Shown in pieces: positions 9,342 to 17,439 of a DNA stretch of 64,000 nucleotides. Within the stretch, counting starts at the first letter, position 1; every line of letters begins with the position of its first letter. A model generated the notes under the pieces. The model worked only from the letters and a program-made list of their open reading frames with translations, did no database searches and was not told the origin of the DNA. The stretch comes from an uncultured Candidatus Melainabacteria bacterium (GTDB lineage: Bacteria; Cyanobacteriota; Vampirovibrionia; Gastranaerophilales; Gastranaerophilaceae), in the NCBI GenBank assembly GCA_934693165.1, contig CAKUUX010000005.1, forward strand, positions 1 to 64,000, read 5' to 3'. A program made the translations under genes and the position numbers.

Positions 9342-9914
9342 ATGGTTAATCAAGTATCACTAAATGGTGTACAAGGTATTCAATCTTCAGGAAACTCGGC
9401 CGTTTCTGGGGGTTCTAGTGAATATCTTAATAGCATTTTTGGTGGAGAAAGCCAAGCAAGTTCAACAAGTTCTTTCAACTCTACAATGAAAGCACAAATC
9501 AAAGAACAAGCACAAACCTTAATAAAAAAATCTAAACAATTAAAAACAAAAGATGCCGATGGCAATGAAAAGACTAACAAGGCAGTAAAGAAAAGTATTG
9601 ATAAGCAAATGAAGGCTTTAAAAGAACAAGCTGAAATGGCTGGAGTTGATTTAAGCAATACTTTTGCTGAACTAAGCGAAAACATGACGACAAAAGAAAG
9701 AAAAACTCTTTCTAAAAATCTTGGTGTAAAAATTCCTAACCGAACAAAAGAGGCAGAAACAACATCCAACACACAAACTGCTCAACAACTTGGCTCGTTT
9801 GGAAACATCACAACAAATTCAAATGCAGAACAGACAAAAACAACTAATACGAACAACAACTTTTTCTCATTCCTACAAAACCAATCTAAAAACTTCTTTA
9901 TGACAGAGGCATAG
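9342..9914 (+). CDS. Hypothetical protein with DADGNEKTN domain
   Basis: A 190-residue Ser/Thr/Asn/Gln-rich protein of unknown function. Residues about 48-140 form a Lys-rich helical domain (MKAQIKEQAQTLIKKSKQ...DADGNEKTN...SIDKQMKALKEQAE) that is clearly paralogous to the N-terminal domain of the next gene. The DADGNEKTN segment is similar to a calcium-binding loop but is not a canonical EF-hand. The C-terminal 50 residues are low-complexity and Asn/Thr-rich; no signal peptide or membrane helix is seen. A GAGAGA site precedes the ATG. It may be a catalytically empty partner of the 10072 transglycosylase. Confidence 0.65.
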   Translation: MVNQVSLNGVQGIQSSGNSAVSGGSSEYLNSIFGGESQASSTSSFNSTMKAQIKEQAQTLIKKSKQLKTKDADGNEKTNKAVKKSIDKQMKALKEQAEMAGVDLSNTFAELSENMTTKERKTLSKNLGVKIPNRTKEAETTSNTQTAQQLGSFGNITTNSNAEQTKTTNTNNNFFSFLQNQSKNFFMTEA

Positions 9915-10071
9915 TTAGGTTTTTAGTAGGATGACGAAATTATAAAAATATTTTTTAATTAAAGATGAAGTATTGTAAAAAAATGTTTAATATTAGCCAA
10001 AAATAGGCAATATTTTCTGTTTTCACTACTTCATGTAAGTGTATAATAGTACTTAAAAGTGTGGGACAATT

Positions 10072-11130
10072 ATGCCTGAAATTAGTATAAATAATATAAA
10101 GATGCCAACCATGACAGCCCTAAATCAGACAGGAATGTTAGGAATGGGAGATGGAACAAATTCTCTCTTTGGCGATGATATTATTGGAGGAACAGAAGAT
10201 TCTTACACTTCTGATGCAATGAAAAGCCAAATAAAAGCAAAGGCTCAAGAACTTGTTAGAAAAACTAAAAATTTAAAAACAAGAGATGCAGACGGCAACG
10301 AAAAAACTAATCCAAACGTAAGAAAATCTTTGGATAAACAAATGAAAATGCTTAAAGAACAAGCAGAAGCAGCCGGCATAGATTTGAATGAAATCTTTTC
10401 AGAAATTGCAGAAGAATCAAAAATGACTCGTAAGCAAAGAAAAGAACTTCAAAAGAATTTGAAAGTTTCGATAAAGAAAAAGTCTGATACAACAAGTAGT
10501 AGCACTGTTTCTGATTCGTCACAAAACAAAGTTAATCCATTTGGCTTTGGAAAATTATCAGGCATGGGAATGAACCCTATCGGCAACACTGGTAGCATTA
10601 CGCCTACGACTAACCCAAGTTATGGTAATTCACCAAGCGTAAAATTAGACCAAAACTTCTTAAATAAAACAAAAGAAATTTCGCAACGTATCGGTTGTGA
10701 TTATAAAGACTTGTTAGCAGTAATGAATTCCGAATCAGGATTAAAATCTAACGCAAAAAATCCAAAAGGAAGCGCTACTGGTTTAATTCAATTCATGCCA
10801 GCAACGGCAAAAATGTTGGGTACAACAACTGATGAATTAAGAAAAATGTCACCAACTCAGCAACTTGATTATGTAGAAAAATTCTTTGTTCAAGTTAAAA
10901 AGACTTATGGATTTGAAGGTAAGAAACTTTCAGGTGCAGACCTTTATGCATTAGTATTCATGCCAGCTCGTGCAAACAGAGATATTCTTACTTCAGCCTC
11001 TGACGGTAAAACTTATTCTATGAATAAAGGACTTGATAAAGACGGCGACGGACATATTTCAAAAGCTGATTTACAAAGACGTGTAGCATCTTGTTATGTT
11101 GATGAATCCAAAGTCTTTGGTACAGCGTAA
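10072..11130 (+). CDS. Lytic transglycosylase-like protein with DADGNEKTN and EF-hand motifs
   Basis: A 352-residue protein. Residues about 40-145 repeat the Lys-rich DADGNEKTN domain of the upstream gene. After a Ser/Pro/Gly-rich linker, a lysozyme-like SLT domain starts near 200: catalytic-type glutamate in LLAVMNSESGL, then GSATGLIQFMPATAKMLG, followed by a region resembling phage-type transglycosylases (LYALVFMPARAN). Near the C-terminus DKDGDGHISKAD is a canonical EF-hand loop, so activity or stability may depend on calcium. No signal peptide. A -10 TATAAT (10042-10047) lies upstream and a strong terminator follows. The upstream gene probably arose by duplication of the N-terminal part or lost the catalytic domain. 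Confidence 0.75.
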   Translation: MPEISINNIKMPTMTALNQTGMLGMGDGTNSLFGDDIIGGTEDSYTSDAMKSQIKAKAQELVRKTKNLKTRDADGNEKTNPNVRKSLDKQMKMLKEQAEAAGIDLNEIFSEIAEESKMTRKQRKELQKNLKVSIKKKSDTTSSSTVSDSSQNKVNPFGFGKLSGMGMNPIGNTGSITPTTNPSYGNSPSVKLDQNFLNKTKEISQRIGCDYKDLLAVMNSESGLKSNAKNPKGSATGLIQFMPATAKMLGTTTDELRKMSPTQQLDYVEKFFVQVKKTYGFEGKKLSGADLYALVFMPARANRDILTSASDGKTYSMNKGLDKDGDGHISKADLQRRVASCYVDESKVFGTA

Positions 11131-11147
11131 AACATAAAATTTACTAA

Positions 11148-11191
11148 AGAAGGCGATTTTTTCTATAGAAAAAATCGCCTTCTTGTTTTCT
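11148..11191 (+). terminator. Rho-independent terminator after 10072-11130
   Basis: A near-perfect 16-bp stem (AGAAGGCGATTTTTTC paired with its complement, 11148-11183) is followed by TTGTTTTC. Confidence 0.85.
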
Positions 11192-11197
11192 AGTCGT

Positions 11198-11225
11198 TTG
11201 ACATCCTGCTTTGATAGTCTAAAAT
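11198..11225 (+). promoter_or_regulatory. Promoter of TagB/F-like gene, very short leader
   Basis: Consensus -35 TTGACA (11198-11203), 16-base spacer, -10 TAAAAT (11220-11225). The ATG at 11235 is nine bases downstream, so the expected leader is only 2-3 bases and no Shine-Dalgarno is visible. Confidence 0.6.
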
Positions 11226-11234
11226 TAACATGTT

Positions 11235-12977
11235 ATGCAAGAATATTTTTACATACAAGAAAAGCTAGAACAATTACAAATTGATGAAAGACTTAACAAA
11301 TTAAGTAAACAATTTGAGGGGAAAAAAGTTGTACTATTTGGTGCTAACAATGCACTAGAAGCAGTTTGCTCTAAGTATGATTTAAAAACTTATTTTAATA
11401 TTGTTGGTATTTGCGACAACAACATTGGAAGCTCTAACATTTTTGAACAAGATAATCTAAAAATGATTTCTGTTCAGAATCTATATTTTAGTGGTGTTAA
11501 TGTAATTATTAATTTAAAAGACAATGGTGCTGAAATTGAAAAATATTTGCGTAAAAACCGTTTGATAAAAAAGAAAGTTGTATTTGTTAACTTATTAGAA
11601 AAATCTTTACTTGCAAAACTTGTAAGCGCATACGAAATTTTAAAAATGTCTATTTGTACTTACAAAAAGACTAAACAAGTTTTACCTATCGTGAAAGACT
11701 TAATTGAATACAAAGGTGACGATATTGTTTCAAGACTAAATTACGAAAGAAAGATAGCAGAGATTGTAGAAAGAAAAGACAAACCAATAAGAGTTATGTT
11801 TCTTGTATTTGACTACAATCAATGGTTCTTATCAAAATTGTATTTTAGTATGAGAGCAGACAACGATTTCAAAGTTTTACCTATCGTTGTTCTACCAAAC
11901 GAATTAAAATCAGAAAATCTTGCAACAGAAGAAACTATCAAATATTTTAATTCTCAAGGTATTGAATGTGTCGAAGGTATCGAATCAGATACAGGAGAAG
12001 CTGTTATCATAAAAGCGTTAAAGCCTGATTTAATTATCTATCAACAACCTCCTTTCTTGAAATCTGATTACACCCCAACTAAATTATCAGAAATCGCTCT
12101 TACATGTTTTGTTGAACCTAGTTTTGAAACAAGAAAAACAGAACATTTCAACGGATTTATAAAAGATAGATTAAATAACACTTGGCAAACATATTCTGCA
12201 AACCAATACAGTTTAAAACCTTTTAAAAACGTTACTGTTGCTGGTTTTACAATGTATGAAAAATACGGACAAGAAACAAATCAATCTTTTGAAAACCTAT
12301 GGAATACTCCAAGTAGCGTTGAAAATAATAGAATAGTCTATGTTCCATCCTTTATTTTAAATGATACTTTCAATAGTACTAAATTTAAAGAACAACAGTC
12401 TTTTATGTATGATTATATTTCAACTCATCCACAATACAGTTTTGTGATTATTCCTGATATGAAATATAAACAACAATGTCTTGATAACAAGGTTATGACT
12501 GAAGAAGAGTACAACAATTATTTTATAAAATTAAACGCTCTTCCAAATGTTAATCTTAGCGAATATTCATACGCTATAGATGTATTCAAAACTTCAAATG
12601 TTTTAGTAACAGATAGCTTAACTACAGCTGTAAATTATTTCCCAACAGGAAAACCAATCATTTTTATAAACAATAAACATAAAAATACTACATTTAATGA
12701 AATTGGAGAAAAAATCTTCAAAACTTTCTATAAATTATCTTCAAAAGATGCAATAGATATCGTTTTAGAAGATTTATTACTTGCGCAAAACGATTATAAT
12801 TTAAAACAAAGATTTGCTATTCTTGGTAAATACAGTGAATATTTTAATACTAATGCAACTGATTACATTATCGAAGATTTAAAAAATAAATTGGGGAAAA
12901 ACGAACCTGTAGAATTTGAAGAAGTTGAAATTAAATCTGATATTGAAAATAACAACGAAAAAACAGCTGAAAACTAG
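11235..12977 (+). CDS. CDP-glycerol:glycerophosphotransferase (TagB/TagF)-like protein
   Basis: A 580-residue cytoplasmic protein. Residues about 20-110 look like a nucleotide-binding Rossmann unit (GKKVVLFGANNALEAV...VGICDNN), as often fused to cell-surface sugar transferases. From about 190 the sequence has the GT-B-like layout of the TagB/TagF family: a first domain with VMFLVFDYNQWFLSKLYF and DLIIYQQPPF, and a second with SYAIDVFKTSNVLVTDSLT and the family-type GKPIIFINN motif. Such enzymes transfer polyol-phosphate or sugars to surface glycopolymers. The histidine typical of the catalytic site is not obvious, so the reaction is uncertain. Its stop codon overlaps the convergent DHH gene stop (CTAG, 12974-12977). 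Confidence 0.55.
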   Translation: MQEYFYIQEKLEQLQIDERLNKLSKQFEGKKVVLFGANNALEAVCSKYDLKTYFNIVGICDNNIGSSNIFEQDNLKMISVQNLYFSGVNVIINLKDNGAEIEKYLRKNRLIKKKVVFVNLLEKSLLAKLVSAYEILKMSICTYKKTKQVLPIVKDLIEYKGDDIVSRLNYERKIAEIVERKDKPIRVMFLVFDYNQWFLSKLYFSMRADNDFKVLPIVVLPNELKSENLATEETIKYFNSQGIECVEGIESDTGEAVIIKALKPDLIIYQQPPFLKSDYTPTKLSEIALTCFVEPSFETRKTEHFNGFIKDRLNNTWQTYSANQYSLKPFKNVTVAGFTMYEKYGQETNQSFENLWNTPSSVENNRIVYVPSFILNDTFNSTKFKEQQSFMYDYISTHPQYSFVIIPDMKYKQQCLDNKVMTEEEYNNYFIKLNALPNVNLSEYSYAIDVFKTSNVLVTDSLTTAVNYFPTGKPIIFINNKHKNTTFNEIGEKIFKTFYKLSSKDAIDIVLEDLLLAQNDYNLKQRFAILGKYSEYFNTNATDYIIEDLKNKLGKNEPVEFEEVEIKSDIENNNEKTAEN

Positions 12978-14170
12978 TATTCAATATTTTCAGAAGCTTT
13001 TATAAAATTGTTTACCCAAGCATGTTGTTCTTCAGTATCTGTAGTTTGAATTGTCCCGCCACAACGGTTATTGTGACCACCTGCGACAAGATTTTTATCA
13101 TAATTATCTTTTACATAGTCAACCATCTTCATCGCATAATTTTTATTTGATAATATGCTCATCTTATAAGTTGAACCGTCTGAGCAAGGATAGAAAACGG
13201 CAACTGCCTCTAAATTTTTATTATTTGATAAAGTTTGGTTTCTAAATTTGCCTAATATTTTTACAGCTCTTTCAGTATTTCTACCAATTTTATTCCACTC
13301 TTTATCATCTTCTTTTATTTCGACATAAGCTAATTTGCCATTGCTAGAGTACTGAGTTCTTTGATTTAAACTTTTTGCAAATGCTTTTTCTTCTTTAGTG
13401 AATTTTGATTTATCAAAAAAATGCTTGCCAATTTTTGCTAAATCAATAATATTCAAAGATTTTATCAATTTTAATTTAACTTCTTTAGAATTTTTATCAA
13501 GATTAGATTTATCCTTTGATATATCATCTTGAAAACCCGTAAACAAGGCTCTTGAAATTTCATGACTAGGCTTTTTACCTAAAGCTTCAAAAAATCTATA
13601 AATAATACCACAATTTGATTTTGAAGAACTATCTACATAATAATTTTTTGCTTCAATTTCAGGCATTTCATTCTTTCTGTATGCTTTTGTTATTTGATTA
13701 AAATCAGATACAATTTTATTTTTATCATCGTGATGATCAATACCAACTATTGTTTTAGCATCATATTTTTGCAAATGCTTAAATACATTTGTTGCTAATC
13801 TATCTTTACCAGAAAAATCAACACACAAGGCAACATCTGCTTTCTGAGTATTTTCGTTTACATCTTTTGCATCAATAATATTATATTTTGAAGTATCGTA
13901 ATTATAATTATCTTTACCACCAGAAGCTATAATTCTTGCACTAATACCTTCATCTTTCAAATAATTATAAAACGCAGTTGCACTGTTAAAAGTGTCCTCG
14001 TCAGACATTGCATGGCAAAAAATATCAACACTCTTACCTGAATGAAGAATGTTATCTATATGTTTTGCTTGATTTTTCGGCATCACGTTGGCCTTAAAGC
14101 TAACATTTGCCAGATGATTATTGACACTTAACATAAAACTACCTACTCTTATATAAAGGTATTTTTTCAT
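12974..14170 (-). CDS. DHH/DHHA1 family phosphoesterase (NrnA-like)
   Basis: A 398-residue protein with DHH phosphoesterase architecture: an opening motif DIFCHAMSDEDTFNSA replacing the usual H-x-D-x-D-x-x-G-S, VALCVDFSGKDRL as motif II, VGIDHHDD as the DHH motif, and a C-terminal DHHA1-type VAGGHNNRCGG. Relatives hydrolyse short oligonucleotides (nanoRNA), pAp or cyclic dinucleotides. The degenerate first motif could alter metal binding. The first ATG (14170) gives a hydrophobic lead MKKYLYIRVGSF; an internal ATG at 14135-14137 preceded by AGTAGGTAG gives MLSVNNHLANVSFKANV and may be the true start. The VSFKAN stretch matches that in the 7384-9162 metallopeptidase. Confidence 0.75.
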   Translation of the reverse strand: MKKYLYIRVGSFMLSVNNHLANVSFKANVMPKNQAKHIDNILHSGKSVDIFCHAMSDEDTFNSATAFYNYLKDEGISARIIASGGKDNYNYDTSKYNIIDAKDVNENTQKADVALCVDFSGKDRLATNVFKHLQKYDAKTIVGIDHHDDKNKIVSDFNQITKAYRKNEMPEIEAKNYYVDSSSKSNCGIIYRFFEALGKKPSHEISRALFTGFQDDISKDKSNLDKNSKEVKLKLIKSLNIIDLAKIGKHFFDKSKFTKEEKAFAKSLNQRTQYSSNGKLAYVEIKEDDKEWNKIGRNTERAVKILGKFRNQTLSNNKNLEAVAVFYPCSDGSTYKMSILSNKNYAMKMVDYVKDNYDKNLVAGGHNNRCGGTIQTTDTEEQHAWVNNFIKASENIEY

Positions 14171-14204
14171 GATAAATTGCCATGTACAAAAGGGTTTTAG
14201 CTAT

Positions 14205-14591
14205 TTATTTTAAGTTTTTGTAATATTCAATTAATTTTAATTTTAAAAGTTCAGGATTTGAATAATATTTTTCTGAAATCAAATATTTTTTATTATTTTT
14301 TGGATTAATTATATACAAAGTCGGAATACCGTCTAAATCAACATTGTCACAACTTGAAGGTTTATTTTTTTTTGTTACATCATAATATGCAAAATTATAT
14401 TTGTCAGACATATTATCAGACAAATGAAAAAATATCGGTTTAAATCTTTTACAATAAAAACAGTAATCTGCAGAATACATTACAACAACAGGTTTGTCTT
14501 TTTTCAAAGCTTGTTCGCAAGTCAATGTTCCTGCCAACGCAGTTTTAGAAGTAACTATAAAAATTAATAATGTGATAATTAAATTTTTCAT
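14205..14591 (-). CDS. Exported thioredoxin-fold protein
   Basis: A 128-residue protein with a signal peptide (MKNLIITLLIFIVTSKTALA) and a thioredoxin fold: VVVMYSADYCFYCKRFKPIF carries the redox-active CxxC (C44, C47) and the cis-proline region is GIPTLYIIN. It probably acts outside the membrane as a thiol reductase or oxidase on an unknown partner. A second cysteine pair (C24 in the mature N-terminus and C78) could form a structural disulfide. The promoter -10 lies in the loop of the upstream glgC terminator (14611-14616). Single-gene unit between glgC and the DHH gene. Confidence 0.8.
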   Translation of the reverse strand: MKNLIITLLIFIVTSKTALAGTLTCEQALKKDKPVVVMYSADYCFYCKRFKPIFFHLSDNMSDKYNFAYYDVTKKNKPSSCDNVDLDGIPTLYIINPKNNKKYLISEKYYSNPELLKLKLIEYYKNLK

Positions 14592-14592
14592 T

Positions 14593-14632
14593 AAAAAAGC
14601 CCTTGCATATATTATACATGCAAAGGCTTTTA
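14593..14632 (-). terminator. glgC terminator with TATAAT in its loop
   Basis: On the minus strand a 10-bp stem (GCCTTTGCAT with GTGCAAGGGC-like partner, one mismatch, 14599-14627) is followed by TTTTTT. The loop contains TATAAT (14611-14616), 20 bases from the downstream thioredoxin ATG, so the same DNA may terminate glgC transcription and start the next transcript. Confidence 0.7.
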
Positions 14633-14656
14633 AAAATAGTCTATAGTTAACAATTA

Positions 14657-15895
14657 TTAAATGATAGCACCTTTTGGAACAACTGTAATACCGTTTGGAG
14701 AAACGAAGAAACCTCTTTGAGTATCAACTTCTCTATCGAAACCGATTTTTGTATGAGGTGGAATTTCAACGTTTTTATCAATAATAGCATTTTTAATTTC
14801 ACAGTGTCTGCCAACGTTAACATTTTCCATTAAGATACTGTCAGAAACTTGTGAATAAGAATTGATTCTAACTTTTGGAGAAAGAATACATCTTGATAAG
14901 CTACCACCAGATACGATACAGCCTTCAGAAACCATAGAGTTTGTAGCCATACCAACACGGTCACCTTCTTGCCAAATAAATTTAGCAGGTGGGTAATTGT
15001 AGTTGAATGTTCTCAATGGCCATTCTTTAGCGTATAAATTAAGTTCTGGACATGAATCTAATAAGTCCATGTTAGCTTGCCAGTAGGCATCAATACTTCC
15101 AACATCTTTCCAGTAACCACGTTCAGCATCTGTCATACCAGAGAATGCGTTGTCTTTGAAGTTGTAAACATAAACTGGTTTACCTTCATTTAATAACATT
15201 GGGATAACGTTTTTACCAAAGTCATGGTTAGAGTCTTCAATTTTAGCATCTCTTTCAAGAGCATCAACTAAGACATCTCTACCAAAAATATAGTTACCCA
15301 TTGAAGCTAAACATAATTCAGGATGACCAGGAATTGATTTTGGTTTAGTTTTTGGTTTTTCAATAAAACTTGTTAATCTCCAATTGTCATCAACTTCCAT
15401 AATACCAAATTCAGAAGCTTCTTCAATTGGAATAGGAATAGCAGCAATTGTTAATGCAGCTTGTTTTTCTTTATGATAATCCAACATTTGTGATACATCC
15501 ATTTTGTAAATGTGGTCACCACCAAATACGCAAACATAATTTGGATCAGCATCTACGATGTGTAATACGTTTTGATAAACAGCATCTGCAGTACCTTGAT
15601 ACCAAGTTCCACCAGTTCTCATTTGAGCAGGAACTAAATCTACATATTGATCTAAGAATGGTGATAATGCATAACCTCTTGAAATGTGTTGGTTTAACGA
15701 GTCAGATTTGTATTGAGTTAATACTTTGATTTTGTAAAAACCTGAGTTAATAAAGTTGTTTAATACAAAATCAATAATTCTGTATCTACCACCGAATGGA
15801 ACAGCAGGTTTAGCTCTGTCACGAGTCAATGGATAAAGTCTTTTACCTTCACCACCTGCTAAAATCATAACTAATGCATCATCAATTGTTGTCAT
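14657..15895 (-). CDS. glgC: Glucose-1-phosphate adenylyltransferase
   Basis: A 412-residue ADP-glucose pyrophosphorylase, making ADP-glucose from glucose-1-phosphate and ATP for glycogen synthesis. The N-terminal nucleotidyltransferase motif is MILAGGEGKRLYPLTRDRAKPAVPFGG-type (residues 10-36, nucleotide loop GGEGKRL), FGGDHIYKMD (about 142-151) holds the catalytic aspartate, and FIEKPK is the glucose-1-phosphate binding motif. The C-terminal third is a left-handed beta-helix (VSEGCIVSGGSLSRCILSP...). Length agrees with plant/cyanobacterial and proteobacterial enzymes. A GAGGTAAAAG site precedes the ATG. No other glg genes are nearby; it forms its own unit ending in the hairpin at 14593-14632. 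Confidence 0.97.
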   Translation of the reverse strand: MTTIDDALVMILAGGEGKRLYPLTRDRAKPAVPFGGRYRIIDFVLNNFINSGFYKIKVLTQYKSDSLNQHISRGYALSPFLDQYVDLVPAQMRTGGTWYQGTADAVYQNVLHIVDADPNYVCVFGGDHIYKMDVSQMLDYHKEKQAALTIAAIPIPIEEASEFGIMEVDDNWRLTSFIEKPKTKPKSIPGHPELCLASMGNYIFGRDVLVDALERDAKIEDSNHDFGKNVIPMLLNEGKPVYVYNFKDNAFSGMTDAERGYWKDVGSIDAYWQANMDLLDSCPELNLYAKEWPLRTFNYNYPPAKFIWQEGDRVGMATNSMVSEGCIVSGGSLSRCILSPKVRINSYSQVSDSILMENVNVGRHCEIKNAIIDKNVEIPPHTKIGFDREVDTQRGFFVSPNGITVVPKGAII

Positions 15896-16046
15896 CTTTT
15901 ACCTCTTTTATACTTTTGGTTAATATATAAACTCTATTTTAACAGTATATTATAATTTGAATCTAAATTCACTAATTCAAAATGATGATATTTTTTTAAA
16001 TTTAATGGTACTAAAGTATTATTTCTTAAAACATGAAACAGACTGC

Positions 16047-16075
16047 TTGACAATGAAATATTTGCATGATATAAA
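16047..16075 (+). promoter_or_regulatory. Near-consensus promoter of the 22-residue ORF
   Basis: TTGACA (16047-16052), a 17-base spacer, and an extended -10 TGATATAAA (16067-16075). This is the best promoter match in the window. It drives only the short ORF at 16089-16157 before a terminator. Confidence 0.8.
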
Positions 16076-16088
16076 GTAAGTGGGGTAA

Positions 16089-16157
16089 ATGTATATTTTA
16101 GGGCTTGCAATCGCAGGCCTTTATTTTTTTGTATTTTTGGAAAATTTTTATAAATAA
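16089..16157 (+). CDS. 22-residue hydrophobic membrane peptide
   Basis: The frame encodes MYILGLAIAGLYFFVFLENFYK, a single putative transmembrane helix with a charged C-terminal tail. It begins 14 bases after a near-consensus promoter, has a GTGGGGT purine stretch before the ATG, and ends four bases before a strong rho-independent terminator. The transcript (about 110 bases) therefore holds just this ORF. Peptides of this form include small subunits of membrane complexes (KdpF- or CydX-like in size, but without convincing identity) and type I toxins. Alternatively the transcript is a small RNA and the frame is chance. It lies between glgC and convergent rplL. Confidence 0.5.
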   Translation: MYILGLAIAGLYFFVFLENFYK

Positions 16158-16161
16158 AAGA

Positions 16162-16192
16162 AGGGCGAATTAAAAAAGTTCGCCCTCTTTTT
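16162..16192 (+). terminator. Terminator of the short transcript
   Basis: Stem AGGGCGAA/TTCGCCCT (16162-16169 with 16179-16186), nine-base loop, then CTTTTT on the plus strand. Confidence 0.85.
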
Positions 16193-16212
16193 AGATTTAA
16201 AATAAATTAAAT

Positions 16213-16245
16213 AAAAAAAGGTCGGATTAGAAATCCGACCTTTTT
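16213..16245. terminator. Bidirectional terminator after rplL
   Basis: Perfect 9-bp stem GGTCGGATT/AATCCGACC (16220-16240) with a three-base loop, flanked by A7 and T5, so it works for rplJ-rplL on the minus strand and also backs up the plus-strand short transcript. Confidence 0.9.
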
Positions 16246-16265
16246 AAAAAGTTTATAAAACCAAA

Positions 16266-16643
16266 CTATTTGATTTCAACTTTAGCGCCTGCAGCTTCTA
16301 ATTGTTTTTTCATAGCTTCAGCGTCTTCTTTTTTAACGTTTTCTTTGATTGGTTTTGGAGCGCCATCAACTAATTCTTTAGCTTCTTTCAAGCCTAAGCC
16401 TGTGATAGCTCTAACTTCTTTTAATACAGCGATTTTGTTAGCACCAGCTTCAGCTAATACAACTGTAACTTCAGAAGCTTCTTCAGCGCCACCTTCAGCT
16501 GCTGCTGCTGGAGCTGCTGCTGCAACTGCTACTGGAGCTGCTGCTGATACGCCAAATTTTTCTTCCATAGCTTTTACTAATTCTGCTGCTTCTAATAATG
16601 TTAATTTTTCGATTGATTCTAAAATAGTTTCTACGTTACTCAT
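16266..16643 (-). CDS. rplL: 50S ribosomal protein L7/L12
   Basis: A 125-residue stalk protein that recruits translational GTPases. The N-terminal dimerisation helix (VETILESIEKLTLLEAAELVKAMEEKFGV) is followed by an Ala-rich hinge (about residues 33-55) and the conserved C-terminal factor-binding domain (VVLAEAGANKIAVLKEVRAITGLGLKEAKELVDGAPKPIKENV). Start ATG with GGAAAT upstream. It is the second gene after rplJ and is followed by a strong terminator; rpoB does not follow in this window's downstream direction, so the rpoBC genes are separated from this pair here. Confidence 0.98.
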   Translation of the reverse strand: MSNVETILESIEKLTLLEAAELVKAMEEKFGVSAAAPVAVAAAAPAAAAEGGAEEASEVTVVLAEAGANKIAVLKEVRAITGLGLKEAKELVDGAPKPIKENVKKEDAEAMKKQLEAAGAKVEIK

Positions 16644-16725
16644 TTTAATTTCCTTTCTAAATATTAATTTTAAATGTAATTTACTAATAAATAATTAAAT
16701 TTTTAAGCTACCTTAGAAAATTTAA

Positions 16726-17247
16726 TTAAGCTGATTTTTGGTCTCTTACAGCAGCCATTGCTCTTGTTAATTGAGCCATTACTGCGTTGATAGAACCAAC
16801 GATGCCTGTAGCAGGTGAATTTACGCAGCCAAGCATTTTTGCATAAAGTTCTTCTTTTGTTGGAAGGTTTGCTAATGCTTTTGCTTCTTGAGCTGTTAAT
16901 AATTTACCTTCTAATACAGCTGCAACGATTTCGCCTTTTTTAGCATCTTTAATAAATTTAGATAAAGCTTTAGCTGGAGATACAGGATCTTCAAAACCAA
17001 ATGCTATAGCTGATGGTCCTTTTAAAGAATCGCTCAATACTTCGTATGGAGTGTCTTTAATAGCGATTTTTGTTAAAGTATTTTTAGTAACCATATAATC
17101 GCCACCACCTTGTTGGATACTGCGTCTTAATTTAGTAATTTCTTCAACAGTTAATCCTTGGTAGTTAGTAAGGATTGCTACTTGAGCTTTATCAACTTTT
17201 TCTTTAATCTTTTCGATTTTTTCATCTTTAAACGCTTTTGTTGACAT
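16726..17247 (-). CDS. rplJ: 50S ribosomal protein L10
   Basis: A 173-residue L10, which anchors L7/L12 dimers to 23S rRNA. The globular N-terminal domain contains ILTNYQGLTVEEITKLRR and MVTKNTL(T)KIA (RNA contact), and the long C-terminal helix that binds L12 dimers ends AQLTRAMAAVRDQ. AAGGAGAAAA precedes the ATG. It is the first gene of the rplJ-rplL pair; rplK-rplA are not immediately upstream. Expression is probably autoregulated through the leader at 17361-17410. Confidence 0.98.
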   Translation of the reverse strand: MSTKAFKDEKIEKIKEKVDKAQVAILTNYQGLTVEEITKLRRSIQQGGGDYMVTKNTLTKIAIKDTPYEVLSDSLKGPSAIAFGFEDPVSPAKALSKFIKDAKKGEIVAAVLEGKLLTAQEAKALANLPTKEELYAKMLGCVNSPATGIVGSINAVMAQLTRAMAAVRDQKSA

Positions 17248-17360
17248 TTTTTCTCCTTTGAATTTATTTTTATCGACCTATGTTTGCGTAAGCAATAAAA
17301 AAATTTTGCATACACAAAGCCGCAAAATTTCCAATCAAAACTATTAATTTTAAGTTTTTG

Positions 17361-17410
17361 ACCTCGGTTAGCGAATTTTAATCCTTTACGGAACTAACTG
17401 TCTCCGGCTT
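17361..17410 (-). promoter_or_regulatory. Ribosomal protein L10 leader (autoregulatory mRNA element)
   Basis: On the minus strand GGAGACAGTTAGTTCC pairs through CAGTTAG with GCTAACCGAGGTC. The AGACAG...CCGAGGT layout matches the known L10 leader fold in which L10-L12 binds its own mRNA. It lies about 115 bases before rplJ, downstream of a TTGATT-17-TATTTT promoter candidate (17419-17447). Confidence 0.6.
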
Positions 17411-17439
17411 ATGATACTAAAATATACAAAACATAATTT

